Numbered from the stretch's first letter, positions 1-9,043 are shown. The stretch: DNA of 64,000 bases from Hydrogenophilales bacterium (GCA_016703155.1 JADJCP010000006.1:62001-126000); one strand, 5' to 3'. Numbers and translations are program-made. Notes: generated from the letters alone by a model not told the origin.

Positions 1-10
1 GGGCGAACTG

Positions 11-1183
11 ATGGCCGAGCGCGACCGCTCCGGCCTGACTGGCCTGATCCGCCAGATTGACGCCCTGATGATTACGGTCGAGCCGGGCCATTCCAATGCC
101 TACGTCGCCGAACTCTGTCTGATGACGCCCTATCACTATCTGGTGACCCTGGAGTCGGAGACCCATTACAGCCACGTCCTGCGCATCGACATGGACTCGC
201 CCGACATCCTGGTGCGCGAGGTCAAGGACGGCGCGGCGCGCGGTATCTTCCGCAGTCTTAACGAGGTCTATCCGGTGGGGGCGCAAAAGCCCAACTCGCG
301 CTACATGGGCGAGGTCTTCCGGGTGGCAAACCTGCATGCCGTGGTCGAACTGCAAAAGGCGCGCGACATCCGTTTCTTCAACCAGGATCAGGTGCGCAAG
401 CTGGAACTGCCGGGCAACATGGCCGTGGTCAAACCCAGCCCCTACACGCACAACATCGTCGCCTACTGGGAGCGTCCCGAGTCCGACATCCGCGTCTACG
501 CCCTCGGCTTGTCGAGCATCCGCGCCGATGTCCAGGCTGCGTACGAGGGCGCCAAGGAAACCCGCGCCCGGCTGGGGCTGGATGCATTGCTGCTGCCCAT
601 CGACCACCTGGCGACGCGCGTCTACAGCCAGAACCGCGAAGCCGCCATACTCGAATACCTGACCCTGTCGAGCTACTACTACTGGGGTTCCTACGACATC
701 GCCGACCAGAACTCGTCGACCAACGTCACCAAGAGCGTGCACTTCGAGAACGAGCTGGAGTCGCCGGCCAAGGTCTTCACCGCCGCCAACTATCCCTATT
801 TCGTCAATCACCTGCTCAAGCTGCCGTCGCCCACCGAGGCCTTCGTGCGCAACTATGGTCCGCGCCTGCACCACATCGCCGTCGCCGTTGCCGACGGTCG
901 CACTGGCGACCGGGCGAACATCGATTACGTCGTCGAGGCGCTGCGCGATTGCGGCCAGGACTTCCTGCTCGACGTGATCGGCAGCGAGGAGGAGGGCCTC
1001 AAGCAGATCTTCTCCAGCGCCTCGGAATACTCCAGCCTGATCATCGAATACGTACAGCGCTTCGGCGATTTCCAGGGCTTCTTCACCAAGGGCAACGTCG
1101 CCCGCCTGACCCACGCCGCCGGCGTCGAGGAAGGCCTGCGAGCCATGGATGAGGCCGCGCGCAATGTCGTCGCGGCGGCCTGA
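11..1183 (+). CDS. VOC/4-hydroxyphenylpyruvate dioxygenase-like protein (possibly 5'-truncated)
   Basis: A 390-residue protein with the two-barrel layout of the vicinal oxygen chelate superfamily. The C-terminal half holds a plausible 2-His-1-Glu iron site: H199 (DHLATRV), H288 (RLHHIAVAV) and E346 (IIEYVQRFG), the order found in 4-hydroxyphenylpyruvate dioxygenase and its relatives. The N-terminal half is not one I recognise as a standard HPPD. The reading frame stays open to the window edge, so the first Met may be internal. A carboxymuconolactone-decarboxylase-like gene follows in the same direction after about 140 bases, which suggests an aromatic or keto-acid pathway. The substrate is not known from sequence. 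Confidence 0.6.
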   Translation: MAERDRSGLTGLIRQIDALMITVEPGHSNAYVAELCLMTPYHYLVTLESETHYSHVLRIDMDSPDILVREVKDGAARGIFRSLNEVYPVGAQKPNSRYMGEVFRVANLHAVVELQKARDIRFFNQDQVRKLELPGNMAVVKPSPYTHNIVAYWERPESDIRVYALGLSSIRADVQAAYEGAKETRARLGLDALLLPIDHLATRVYSQNREAAILEYLTLSSYYYWGSYDIADQNSSTNVTKSVHFENELESPAKVFTAANYPYFVNHLLKLPSPTEAFVRNYGPRLHHIAVAVADGRTGDRANIDYVVEALRDCGQDFLLDVIGSEEEGLKQIFSSASEYSSLIIEYVQRFGDFQGFFTKGNVARLTHAAGVEEGLRAMDEAARNVVAAA

Positions 1184-1324
1184 ACGTCAGAGATCGGGCA
1201 CGGGGTACGAGAACGTCGGGAGCATCCGTGCGTTCCAGTCCGCCGGTCGTCCGATGTGTCATCGTCCTGACCCAGGCGTCTGTTACCATCGCGCGCCGTG
1301 ACCCAACCGAAACGAGATTGACCG

Positions 1325-2071
1325 ATGTCCGAACTTAGAGAATATCCCTACGGCAAGCTGGATCTGAAAGATGCGCACAGCATCGCCGGCGGCTCCAATG
1401 CCCTGCTCATGGCCATGCAGGAATACGCCGAGGCCGGGATGGAGGCCGACCCCGAAGCCGGCAAGCAGGCCAAGAAGGGTGTCGACCTGGGCGATGCCTT
1501 GCTCGACATGGCGCGTATGCTCATCTCGCGCGGCGTATTTTCCAAGGAACGGCACCTCAGCGAGATCCTCATCTACAGCGCCGCCATCGCCGACGGCTGC
1601 GAGGTCTGCGCCCTGACGCACATCGATGGCGCAATCCGCGCGCATGCCCCGGAGGAAATCATCGACACCGTCCAGGCCATCGCGCTCTACATCCGCGCCC
1701 AGGCCGACGACGATACCTACCTGTTGTTCGATGCCTACACCAAGCACTGGCAGCGCTTCGAGGAGTGGCCGCATCTGACCAGCGATCGCGTCTCGAACCT
1801 GAAGTTCTATAACCTCATTGCCCTGTTGATGAGCATGGTCGTGCGCAAGCGCCGGCTGGTGCGTTTGCATACTCAAGAACTGCTCACCAAAAGCCGGGTA
1901 ACCCCCCAGGAGATCCTTGAGATTATCGGTATTGCCCAGGTGATGGGCGGCTTCCCGGCGCGTTGGGAAGCCGTGCATATTTACGACGTGGCACTCGAAT
2001 TGCAGTCGCGCGGCGTGTTGCCGCCAGACTTTGTCGCGGTCCTTGAATCGATACCCCAGGCACGCGTCTAG
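1325..2071 (+). CDS. carboxymuconolactone decarboxylase/AhpD-like family protein
   Basis: A soluble all-helical protein of 248 residues. It carries the CMD/AhpD signature: C92-x2-C95-x3-H99, with acidic residues upstream in a helix (ERHLSE) and the following helix DTVQAIALY. In AhpD-type members the CxxC pair is redox active; in true carboxymuconolactone decarboxylases it is not conserved, so a redox or peroxide role is the more likely reading. It is longer than single-domain CMD proteins (about 120-180 residues), with extra sequence at both ends. It lies downstream of the VOC-like gene and could be co-transcribed with it. Confidence 0.6.
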   Translation: MSELREYPYGKLDLKDAHSIAGGSNALLMAMQEYAEAGMEADPEAGKQAKKGVDLGDALLDMARMLISRGVFSKERHLSEILIYSAAIADGCEVCALTHIDGAIRAHAPEEIIDTVQAIALYIRAQADDDTYLLFDAYTKHWQRFEEWPHLTSDRVSNLKFYNLIALLMSMVVRKRRLVRLHTQELLTKSRVTPQEILEIIGIAQVMGGFPARWEAVHIYDVALELQSRGVLPPDFVAVLESIPQARV

Positions 2072-2202
2072 GACGATGCGACTGTGCAGGGGGCCTGCGT
2101 GGCGCCGGACAGCGTCTAGAGGTTTTGCGGAGATGCGGCGGTTTTACGCTATCATTGCCCGCACTGAGCCGTAGTATTTCAATAATTTCAGTAAGGAACA
2201 TC

Positions 2203-2724
2203 ATGCCCGAAGTGAAAGCCACCACGACCAAGCGAGCCACCAAGAAAGTGGACGCCGCTGCCGATACCGCCAAGCCGAAGAAGGCCGCTACGGCGCCCAA
2301 GACTGCAAGCAAGACGCCAGCCGCCAGCAAGGCGCCGGTTGCCAAGCCTGTTGCCGCCAAGACTGTGACGAAGAAGGCCGCCGTGCCAGCGCAAGCCTCG
2401 AGCGCAGCACCCGCTGCCGCCAAGCCCAAGAAGGCCGCACCTGCGGCTAAGGCTGCCAGCCCGGCCAAAGTTCCCGCCAAGACGACACCGGTCGCTGCGA
2501 AGCCCAAGAAGGCCGCACCTGCGGCCAAGGCTGCCAGCCCGGCCAAAGCGCCCGCCAAGAAGCTGGTCGCAAAACCCGCGGCGCCTTCCCCGGAAGAGCG
2601 CCAGCGCTGGGTTGCCACGGCGGCCTACCATCGTGCCGAGAAGCGCGGCTTCGCCCCGGGCTACGATATGCAGGACTGGTTGGACGCGGAAGCCGAGATC
2701 GCCGAACTGGTCGGCAAGGCCTGA
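2203..2724 (+). CDS. Lys/Ala/Pro-rich DUF2934 protein (histone-like tail)
   Basis: A protein of 173 residues. The first two thirds are almost only Ala, Lys, Pro, Thr and Val, like the AlgP/histone H1-like tails of bacterial DNA-binding proteins. The last 40 residues form a DUF2934 domain (ERQRWVATAAYHRAEKRGF, then DWLDAEAEI). The start is the ATG at 2203 behind AAGGA at 2193; an earlier in-frame ATG has no ribosome site. Two nearly identical 63-base units begin at 2419 and 2497 (78-base period), so the tail probably varies in length by repeat expansion. A DNA- or polyanion-binding role is inferred from charge only. Confidence 0.72.
   Translation: MPEVKATTTKRATKKVDAAADTAKPKKAATAPKTASKTPAASKAPVAKPVAAKTVTKKAAVPAQASSAAPAAAKPKKAAPAAKAASPAKVPAKTTPVAAKPKKAAPAAKAASPAKAPAKKLVAKPAAPSPEERQRWVATAAYHRAEKRGFAPGYDMQDWLDAEAEIAELVGKA
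2419..2559 (+). repeat. in-gene direct repeat, 78-base period
   Basis: Two near-identical 63-base blocks (2419-2481 and 2497-2559), both encoding AKPKKAAPAAKAASPAK, lie inside the DUF2934 gene. The period is a multiple of three, so gain or loss of a unit keeps the frame. Confidence 0.8.
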
Positions 2725-2998
2725 TCGAGTCGGTTCGCGGTGTTCCATGGGACGGCGGCATGACGTGTCGCCGGTTCTGGTGCGTCGAGCCGGAAGCGAA
2801 GTTCGCGTGACTTGGCGTTTATCCTGCCGGCAGCTTGCGAGGTTGCGCATCGATAGTGGCATGGCCGGAGTCGTCAGCGTTGCTCCAGACGAGGTGTACC
2901 GGCCCGGTATGCCGGTGACTCGTTACACCCGTTGGCTTTCTGCGCGTCGCACGATGGGATTGAGCGAGCGCTGCCTGTGCTCGGCGATGCGGCGCGGT
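2725..2998. other. intergenic gap, nothing recognised
   Basis: These 274 bases lie between the DUF2934 gene and a small convergent gene. The open frames crossing them show no conserved features. No tRNA, clear terminator or repeat was seen. Confidence 0.4.
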
Positions 2999-3253
2999 CT
3001 AGGTGGGTGCTTTTGATTTCCTGCCCGGGCTGGCCGGCGGAATATAGCCCGCGACCCGACAGAGCATTCCTTCTATCTTCTTGTCGTCGATATACCGGGT
3101 CGTGCGGCACATGATGACTTCACCCCGCGCGGCCAGTTCGGTGACGTAACGGCATACGTTTTCAAGCGAGATCCCAGTCCCGGCAGCGATTTCGGCATCG
3201 AGACGCTCGCCATGGTCTTTCAGGTATTGCAGGATTTCTTGCAAATCAATCAC
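2999..3253 (-). CDS. small winged-helix/HTH protein
   Basis: An 84-residue protein whose sequence fits a compact winged helix: QEILQYLKDHGERLDAEIAAGTGISLENVCRYVTELAARGEV, helix-turn-helix followed by a beta wing with CRTTRYIDDKKIEG. It stands alone, so it is likely a small DNA-binding regulator. The longest start is a GTG at 3253, but that codon overlaps a GAGGAG ribosome site. The TTG at 3244 sits eight bases behind that site and is the more likely start (81 residues). I cannot name the family or its target. Confidence 0.55.
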   Translation of the reverse strand: MIDLQEILQYLKDHGERLDAEIAAGTGISLENVCRYVTELAARGEVIMCRTTRYIDDKKIEGMLCRVAGYIPPASPGRKSKAPT

Positions 3254-3452
3254 TCCTCATGCTGGCCAGTAAAGCGCCCTGTCTTGAGACAGACGAAATT
3301 TTCGCCTAATTCAATAGTTTGCGCGTTTTGGCGGATTAAAGCTGCCTATTTCTTGTGGTTTTCCATGGAAGGGCCAGGAATATCGCGCGGGATGGCCATC
3401 CCACGCGGCGCCGCGAGTTGAAAAACCTCACCTGGTGGCCGTCGCCTGCGGC

Positions 3453-3842
3453 TCAGGCGACAAAACGCCCGCGCAGGTATTCAATGATATCGCCGGACTC
3501 ATACATCCAACGGCTCGTGCCGTCGGCATCGACGATACGCAGGCACGGCACTGCCGTCCGCCCGCCCTCCTGAAGCAGTGCCTCACGGTGGCTGGCGTCG
3601 TTTTGCGCATCGCGCAGTTCGATGTTCAGCGACAGGCGGCGCATCTCCTGGCGGACCTTGATGCAGAACGGGCAGGTTTTGAACTGGTACAGGGCCAGGC
3701 TGCGCAACTGCTGGTCGACGGCCTGCTGTGCCTCGGCCGAGCGCACCAGCCCGGCCGGCGCGGTCAGTTTCTCCTGGAGCAGCAAGATCGGGCCGAGGAT
3801 GACGCGCAAGGTCTTGAAGAAGGTTCTGAACAGCCATTTCAT
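3453..3842 (-). CDS. membrane-anchored glutaredoxin-like protein
   Basis: 129 residues. The first 25 are hydrophobic and basic (KWLFRTFFKTLRVILGPILLLQ), an uncleaved anchor or signal. Then comes a glutaredoxin/GST-N thioredoxin fold with the active site C57-P-F-C60 (YQFKTCPFCIKV), the cis-proline motif TAVPCLRI and the C-terminal helix SGDIIEYLRGRF. The role would be thiol-disulfide exchange at the membrane. It ends close to, and in the same direction as, the dbpA gene upstream. A GC hairpin (about 3440-3461) overlaps the stop but has no U-tract. Confidence 0.72.
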   Translation of the reverse strand: MKWLFRTFFKTLRVILGPILLLQEKLTAPAGLVRSAEAQQAVDQQLRSLALYQFKTCPFCIKVRQEMRRLSLNIELRDAQNDASHREALLQEGGRTAVPCLRIVDADGTSRWMYESGDIIEYLRGRFVA

Positions 3843-3862
3843 GGGCGAATCTCCGGGGGTAT

Positions 3863-5410
3863 CTAGCGTCGGCTGGGTTTGAAGGGTTTGCGCTGCGGCG
3901 TGGTCGGCTTCGGGCGCCTCTGAATGCTGGCGTTGGCGCGCGAGGTGGTTTCGTCGGACACATCGCCGGGGATCTCCAGAATGCGTACTTTCACCGTCTT
4001 GCCCTTGATCTTGCCGTCGGCGAGGCGGCGCTGCGCTTCGTGGGCGATCTCACGGGCCACGGCGACATAGGTGGTGGTCTCGCCGACATGGATCTTGCCG
4101 ATCTGCTCGGCACCGAAGCCGGCCTCGCCGGTGAGGGCGCCGACGACATCGCCCGGGCGGATCTTTTCCTTGCGGCCGCCGAGGATCTGCAAGGTGACCA
4201 TGGGCGGTCGCAGCGGCTTGGCGCTTGCCGGGGTGAGGTCGGCGAGCGGATGCCATTCGACTTCGCTGCCGACTTCACGGGCGATCTCGGCGACGCGCGG
4301 CATCTGGTTCGGGCTGGCCAGGCTGAGCGCCCAGCCGTCCTGGTCGGCGCGTCCGGTACGGCCGATGCGGTGGATGTAGATCTCCGGGTCGGGCGTGACA
4401 TCGACGTTGATCACGGCTTCGAGCTGGGCGATGTCCAGGCCGCGCGCGGCGACGTCGGTGGCGACCAGCACCGAGCAACTACGGTTGGCGAACTGGATCA
4501 GCACCTGATCGCGTTCGCGCTGCTCCAGTTCGCCGTGCAGCGCCAGTGCATGGAAGCCCTGATCACGCAAGACCTGCAACAGATCGCGGCATTGCTGGCG
4601 GGTGTTGCAGAAGGCCAGGCTGCTCACCGGCCGGTAATGGTTCAGAAGGGCGGCGACGGCCTGCAGGCGCTCGGCATTGGTCGAGACTTCGTAGAAGCGC
4701 TGGCGGATCTTGTCGCTGGCGTGGCGTTCGAGCAGCTTCACTTCCTTGGGTTGGCGCAGGAACTGCTTGGCCAGCTTGCCGATGCCGTCCGGGAAGGTCG
4801 CCGAGAACAGCAGGGTCTGGCGCTTTTTCGGGCATTGCTTGGCGACATGGACGATGTCGTCGTAGAAGCCCATGTCGAGCATCCGGTCGGCCTCGTCGAG
4901 CACCAGTGTGTTCAAGGCGGTCAGGCTCAGGCTGGCGCGTTGCAGGTGATCCATGATGCGTCCGGGGGTGCCGACGACGATGTGCGCGCCATGTTCCAGG
5001 CTGGCGCGCTGCGGGCGCATGGTGCTGCCGCCGACCAGTGAGAGGATCTTCACGTTGTCCTCGGCGCGCGCCAGGCGGCGCAGTTCCTGGGTGACCTGGT
5101 CGGCGAGTTCGCGGGTCGGGCAGAGCACCATCGCCTGCACCTCGAAGCGGCGCACGTCGAGGTTCTTCAGCAGCGGCAGGCCGAAGGCCGCGGTCTTGCC
5201 GCTGCCGGTCTTCGCCTGGGCGATCAGGTCGTGCCCGGCCAGGGTCAGCGGCAGGCTGGCGGCCTGGATCGGCGTCATGGTGAGGTAGCCGAGCTGGCGT
5301 AGATTCTCCAGCGCAGCCGGTGCCAAGCGGAGGCTTTCGAAAGACGTGGTGTTCGACATACCCGGTGCTTTGGCGTCGACGGTAGGGGAGTGAGGCTGGC
5401 GATCGGACAT
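3863..5410 (-). CDS. dbpA: ATP-dependent RNA helicase DbpA
   Basis: A DEAD-box RNA helicase that acts in 50S ribosome assembly; the DbpA family recognises hairpin 92 of 23S rRNA. Seen in order: Q motif (LGYLTMTPIQAASLPL), Walker A (AKTGSGKTAAFG), PTRELADQV, DEAD box (VLDEADRMLDMGF), SAT motif (LLFSATFP), helicase C motifs (VATDVAARGLD, YIHRIGRTGRAD), then the C-terminal DbpA RNA-binding domain (VTLQILGGRKEKIRPGDVVGAL). A basic tail ends the protein. The length of 515 residues is longer than the usual 457-460, partly because of the first 17 residues; the ATG at 5359 is an alternative start. The C-terminal RNA-binding domain separates it from RhlE and SrmB. Confidence 0.92.
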   Translation of the reverse strand: MSDRQPHSPTVDAKAPGMSNTTSFESLRLAPAALENLRQLGYLTMTPIQAASLPLTLAGHDLIAQAKTGSGKTAAFGLPLLKNLDVRRFEVQAMVLCPTRELADQVTQELRRLARAEDNVKILSLVGGSTMRPQRASLEHGAHIVVGTPGRIMDHLQRASLSLTALNTLVLDEADRMLDMGFYDDIVHVAKQCPKKRQTLLFSATFPDGIGKLAKQFLRQPKEVKLLERHASDKIRQRFYEVSTNAERLQAVAALLNHYRPVSSLAFCNTRQQCRDLLQVLRDQGFHALALHGELEQRERDQVLIQFANRSCSVLVATDVAARGLDIAQLEAVINVDVTPDPEIYIHRIGRTGRADQDGWALSLASPNQMPRVAEIAREVGSEVEWHPLADLTPASAKPLRPPMVTLQILGGRKEKIRPGDVVGALTGEAGFGAEQIGKIHVGETTTYVAVAREIAHEAQRRLADGKIKGKTVKVRILEIPGDVSDETTSRANASIQRRPKPTTPQRKPFKPSRR

Positions 5411-5559
5411 ACCGGATTATAAAGGGTGAAGCGGGTGCGCAGCGGCTCATCCTTTGTTGCGGTAAGTCAGGGTTGTTCGCAGGGGATATCGCTTCAGCGT
5501 GGTTTCGGCGGGCCGGGCTTTCTGCGACCATTACGGCTCGTGAAACTTTGCCATAGCCC

Positions 5560-6531
5560 ATGAGCACCAACCTGATCACCTACGACCATGGCATTCATGT
5601 CCTGGATGCCGAATATGTCCGCCATGGCCTGGCCGCCATACACCTGATGGTCCAGTCAGGGCATGCCGTGATTGTCGATACCGGTACGAATCGATCCGTA
5701 CCGCGCGTCATGGCCGAGCTGGCTGGTCTGGGCATCGCTCCCGAAGCTGTCGACTATGTCATTGCCACCCACGTCCACCTCGACCATGCCGGTGCCGCCG
5801 GTGCCCTGCTGCACGCCTGCCCCGAGGCCCGGATGGTGGTGCACCCAAAGGGGGCCCGGCACATGATCGACCCGGCGAAATTGACCCAGGGCACGATCGC
5901 CGTTTATGGCGAGGCGCCTTTCCGCGAGCTTTATGGCGAAATCGTCGCCTGCCCGGCGGAGCGCGTCATCGAGGCCGACGACGGCTTCGAGTTGGACTTT
6001 CATGGCCGCACGTTGCGTTTCATCGATACCCCGGGTCACGCCAGGCACCATTTCTGCATTCATGACAGCGCCAGCAATGGCATCTTCACGGGCGATACCT
6101 TCGGCATTTCGTACCGCGATTTCGACGTCGACGGCCGGCCTTTCATTTTCCCGACCAGTACCCCGGTGCAATTCGAGCCCGAGGCGCTGCATACCTCGGT
6201 GGATCGTCTCATGGCCTTGCGGCCGGACGCGGCGTATCTGACCCATTTCGGCAAGGTCACCGGCCTGGCAACCCTGGCCGCCGACCTGCATGAGTTGATC
6301 GACGCCTATGTCGATCTGACCCGTGCCGCCCCGGGGACCGGTGCGGCACGCCATGCCTGGCTGAAGGAGGCGATCGCCGGGCTGCTCCTGAAGCGCCTGC
6401 GGGCCCATGGTTGTAGCCTGGGCGAGCCGGAGGTACGTGCTTTGCTGGTCAACGATATCGAACTCAATGCCCAGGGCCTGCTGGTCTGGTGGGACCGGGC
6501 AAAGCAAGGCGGCGGCCACTCCGCCGGATAA
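5560..6531 (+). CDS. metallo-beta-lactamase fold hydrolase
   Basis: 323 residues, cytoplasmic. The metal-binding signature is complete: H71-x-H73-x-D75-H76 (ATHVHLDHAG), then DTPGHARHH, then GIFTGDTFGISY, and a final histidine in YLTHFGKV. This matches glyoxalase II-like and general MBL hydrolases. The tail after residue 250 (helical, RAAPGTGAARHAWLKEAI) is an extra helical extension. It starts divergently from dbpA and is followed after about 20 bases by a chalcone-isomerase-like gene. The substrate cannot be told from sequence. Confidence 0.78.
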   Translation: MSTNLITYDHGIHVLDAEYVRHGLAAIHLMVQSGHAVIVDTGTNRSVPRVMAELAGLGIAPEAVDYVIATHVHLDHAGAAGALLHACPEARMVVHPKGARHMIDPAKLTQGTIAVYGEAPFRELYGEIVACPAERVIEADDGFELDFHGRTLRFIDTPGHARHHFCIHDSASNGIFTGDTFGISYRDFDVDGRPFIFPTSTPVQFEPEALHTSVDRLMALRPDAAYLTHFGKVTGLATLAADLHELIDAYVDLTRAAPGTGAARHAWLKEAIAGLLLKRLRAHGCSLGEPEVRALLVNDIELNAQGLLVWWDRAKQGGGHSAG

Positions 6532-6552
6532 ACGATCCAAGGGGTAATGACG

Positions 6553-7146
6553 ATGACGACAATGATTACGCTGCGCGGCGCGCTGAGCGGTTTGACCCTG
6601 ACTCTGGCGGCGCTGCTTGCGCCGGCCAGCCATTCGGCCGAGGTGGCTGGCATCCCGTTCGACGAACAGATGAAACTGGGGGATGCGCCGCTGGTGCTGA
6701 ATGGCACGGGCGTACGCAGCAAATTCATGTTCAAGGTCTATGCCCTGGGGCTTTACCTGCCGCGCAAGGCCGCCGACGCGGCCCAGGTCATCGCCCAGCC
6801 CGGGCCGAAACGTATCCGCATCGTCACGTTGCGCGATGTCGGCGCCGAGATGTTCCTGGAAGGGCTGACCAAAGGTATCGAAAAGAACCACAGTGCCGCT
6901 GAACTGGCGGCGTTGAAGGTGCGCCTGGAGGCGTTTTCGGCAACCCTCAAGGGGCTGGGCGAACTGGCCAAGGGCAGCGTGGTGACCCTGGATCTGTTGC
7001 CCGGTGGCGCGACTCAACTTAGTGCCAACGGTGCCCCGCTTGGCAAGGCGATCACCGGTGAGGACTTCTATCAGGCGCTGCTACGTATCTGGCTGGGCGG
7101 CAACCCGGCGCAGGATAGCCTGAAGGCCGGGATGCTGGGACGCTGA
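6553..7146 (+). CDS. exported chalcone-isomerase-like protein
   Basis: About 197 residues. A signal peptide (MITLRGALSGLTLTLAALLAPASHSA) leads into a bacterial chalcone isomerase-like fold: AGIPFDEQMKLGDAPLVLNG, GVRSKFMFKVYALGLYLP, ITGEDFYQALLRIWLG. Bacterial members of this family are periplasmic and lack proven isomerase activity; they probably bind a ligand. The start at 6553 is chosen because AAGGGG at 6539 lies eight bases upstream; an ATG at 6547 is too close to that site. The gene follows the MBL hydrolase closely and is likely in its operon. Confidence 0.7.
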   Translation: MTTMITLRGALSGLTLTLAALLAPASHSAEVAGIPFDEQMKLGDAPLVLNGTGVRSKFMFKVYALGLYLPRKAADAAQVIAQPGPKRIRIVTLRDVGAEMFLEGLTKGIEKNHSAAELAALKVRLEAFSATLKGLGELAKGSVVTLDLLPGGATQLSANGAPLGKAITGEDFYQALLRIWLGGNPAQDSLKAGMLGR

Positions 7147-7150
7147 GAAT

Positions 7151-7177
7151 GCCCTGGGCGCGACGTCGCGCCCCAGG
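7151..7177. terminator. GC-rich hairpin between convergent genes
   Basis: An inverted repeat of about 13 bases (CCCTGGGCGCGAC facing GTCGCGCCCCAGGG, with one bulged base) lies between two convergent genes. There is no clear U-tract, so it is only a candidate bidirectional terminator. Confidence 0.4.
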
Positions 7178-7208
7178 GGATGGATAAGGCGAGGCTGTTC
7201 AGCCTGGC

Positions 7209-7601
7209 TTAGTACTTGTAGGCGTTGCCTTTGTAGAATTTCTTCCAGGTGTTGGTGACCATGCCGTCGTCTTTCACCCGCTGGTATTCGCCGTTGCCGT
7301 TATCGACGACGCGCGTGCAGCGCTCGGATTCGCTGGGAAACTGGGTGCAGAAATTGCCGTTATCGACGATCTTCCAGGTGCCCTGGCGGCGCTTGCCGTT
7401 TTCCAGAACCTGGACCAGTTTGCCATCCAGGGCGTAATAGGCCGTGTAGTTCTTGCCGAGGGCGTCGGCGAAACCGGCGGCGGAGTTGCCGGCGATCAGG
7501 GTCTTCGCCTGGTCAGCGGTCAGTGGGCCGCCAGCCAGGGCTACTCCGCTCAGGGCGGTTCCGGACAGTGCCAGCAAGCACGACAGTAACAAATACTTCA
7601 T
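7209..7601 (-). CDS. small exported protein of unknown function
   Basis: 130 residues with a signal peptide (MKYLLLSCLLALSGTALSGVALAGG). The mature part has a beta-rich repeated look: YTAYYALDGKLVQVLENG, GTWKIVDNGNFCTQF, RCTRVVDNGNGEYQRV. Two cysteines (NFCTQF and ERCTRV) probably form one disulfide in the periplasm. It lies downstream of the ten-helix membrane protein of the fcc-type operon and points the same way, with about 90 bases between, so it may belong to that operon. I do not recognise the family with certainty. Confidence 0.6.
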   Translation of the reverse strand: MKYLLLSCLLALSGTALSGVALAGGPLTADQAKTLIAGNSAAGFADALGKNYTAYYALDGKLVQVLENGKRRQGTWKIVDNGNFCTQFPSESERCTRVVDNGNGEYQRVKDDGMVTNTWKKFYKGNAYKY

Positions 7602-7690
7602 CTAAATCTCCTCGGTTGTGCGGCATGGACATGGGCGATGCCGTTCCGCCCTTGAATCCGGGTAGGGGGCACCATGCCCCCTGTGTTCTC

Positions 7691-8905
7691 TCAGGCGCCC
7701 TGCATGCTTGGCGTACGCATCTGTTGGCTGGCCGGCTCCAGTTGCAGTCGGGTGACCAACTTGATCAGGGTACGCAGGGTCAGCAACTGAACCAGGAAGA
7801 AGGGCAGCAGGAACAGATAGTGGGGCAGGGTCCACATCGAGAACATCATGTTGCCGAGCAGGCCGAACCTGACCACGAACAGCCCGAACACCGGAAAGGC
7901 GACGCCAGGGCAGACCAGAGCGTAGGTGGTGGCCTGGGTCTTGTCGCCGTGGATGAAGTCCTGGAAATAATTGAGCCGCTTCATCACCACGTAGCCGATC
8001 ATGCCGAAGATGAGCTGCACCGAGAAGATGGCGATCAGCACCGCGTAGGTCTCGGCGGAACTGATGTGGCCACCGAGTGCCTCGCCCATGCCATGCGAGG
8101 TGCGCATGAAGGTGATGCCCAGGAGCGTCGTGATCGGGATCATCAGCCAGAGGCTGGGCGCCGCTTCGACGCGGATGCCGTGGGTCAGCATGCTGTGGAA
8201 GCCGATGACCAGCATGACGATCATCAGCAGCGCCGCCGAGGTGGCGAAGAAGGCCGACAGGGCAATGGCCAGCGCCACGACTTCGCGCACATGGCTCATG
8301 GCCGCCGGGGCGGCCAGTCCGACGGCGATCATCGACAGGGCGAAGATCGACACCATCGGCGCCAGGCTGTTGTTCTGTTCGAAGCTGTAGCCCTTGTGCA
8401 GCAGCATGCGTACGAAATAGTCGCCGAGGATGCGCATCGCATACACGCCGATGGCAAGGAAGGCGAGCATGGCGAACGGGAACAGATATTCGATCACCTC
8501 CCAGAGTCCTGGCACCAGCAGCGAGCCGGTGACGAAGAGCATGTTGACGGTCATGGCCATGGTCAGCGGTACGACCATGAGGCTGATCTCGGCGCTGGAA
8601 TTGCGCAGTGTGGCGTAGGCCTCGGTCTTCTTGAAGGCGGCAAACTCGCGCGTGTTCCAATACATCAGTGAAAAATGCATGATCGCCAGGGCAAAGACCA
8701 CGAACAGACAAGCCGACACCCAGAAGGCCTTCATGCTGGGCTCGCCGGTCAGGATGGGCCAGAGCTGGTCGAAGGAAATGATGCCGCTCTCGTGCGGCAG
8801 CATGAAATTCAGATACAGGAAAAACGATATCGACAGACCGCCGGAGCCGAGCGCCCCCAGGTGGTACATCGGGCTGTATTTTTCGCCTAGATTCTTGCGG
8901 ATCAT
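7691..8905 (-). CDS. ten-helix membrane protein in the fccAB-like operon
   Basis: 404 residues with about ten hydrophobic segments, from LGALGSGGLSISFFLYLNF near the N terminus to HYLFLLPFFLVQLLTLRTL near the C terminus. The start at 8905 is set by GAGGAG just upstream; an ATG 36 bases earlier has no such site. The layout resembles transporter-like ten-helix proteins (TDT-type), but I see no diagnostic motif. It follows the FccB-like gene in the same direction after 138 bases, so transport or electron flow linked to sulfur compounds is a reasonable guess. Conserved polar positions inside helices include the histidines in GFHSMLTHG and RTSHGMGE. Confidence 0.65.
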   Translation of the reverse strand: MIRKNLGEKYSPMYHLGALGSGGLSISFFLYLNFMLPHESGIISFDQLWPILTGEPSMKAFWVSACLFVVFALAIMHFSLMYWNTREFAAFKKTEAYATLRNSSAEISLMVVPLTMAMTVNMLFVTGSLLVPGLWEVIEYLFPFAMLAFLAIGVYAMRILGDYFVRMLLHKGYSFEQNNSLAPMVSIFALSMIAVGLAAPAAMSHVREVVALAIALSAFFATSAALLMIVMLVIGFHSMLTHGIRVEAAPSLWLMIPITTLLGITFMRTSHGMGEALGGHISSAETYAVLIAIFSVQLIFGMIGYVVMKRLNYFQDFIHGDKTQATTYALVCPGVAFPVFGLFVVRFGLLGNMMFSMWTLPHYLFLLPFFLVQLLTLRTLIKLVTRLQLEPASQQMRTPSMQGA

Positions 8906-9043
8906 TGTTGTCTCCTCACAAAACGTATTGCGCCTTCTCACGGGGTTGGGCCCCGATTGTTAGTGTCCTGCTGGCGCGGATCCCGACGGCGGGGTAATTC
9001 ACCGTCGGGGCGATAGACCGGGCGCTACATCGCCCGGAGTCCT

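Noticed and set aside
5656..7017. Minus-strand frame of 453 codons
   Set aside because: It covers two plus-strand genes with clear motifs (MBL site, chalcone-isomerase-like fold) and has no recognisable features of its own.
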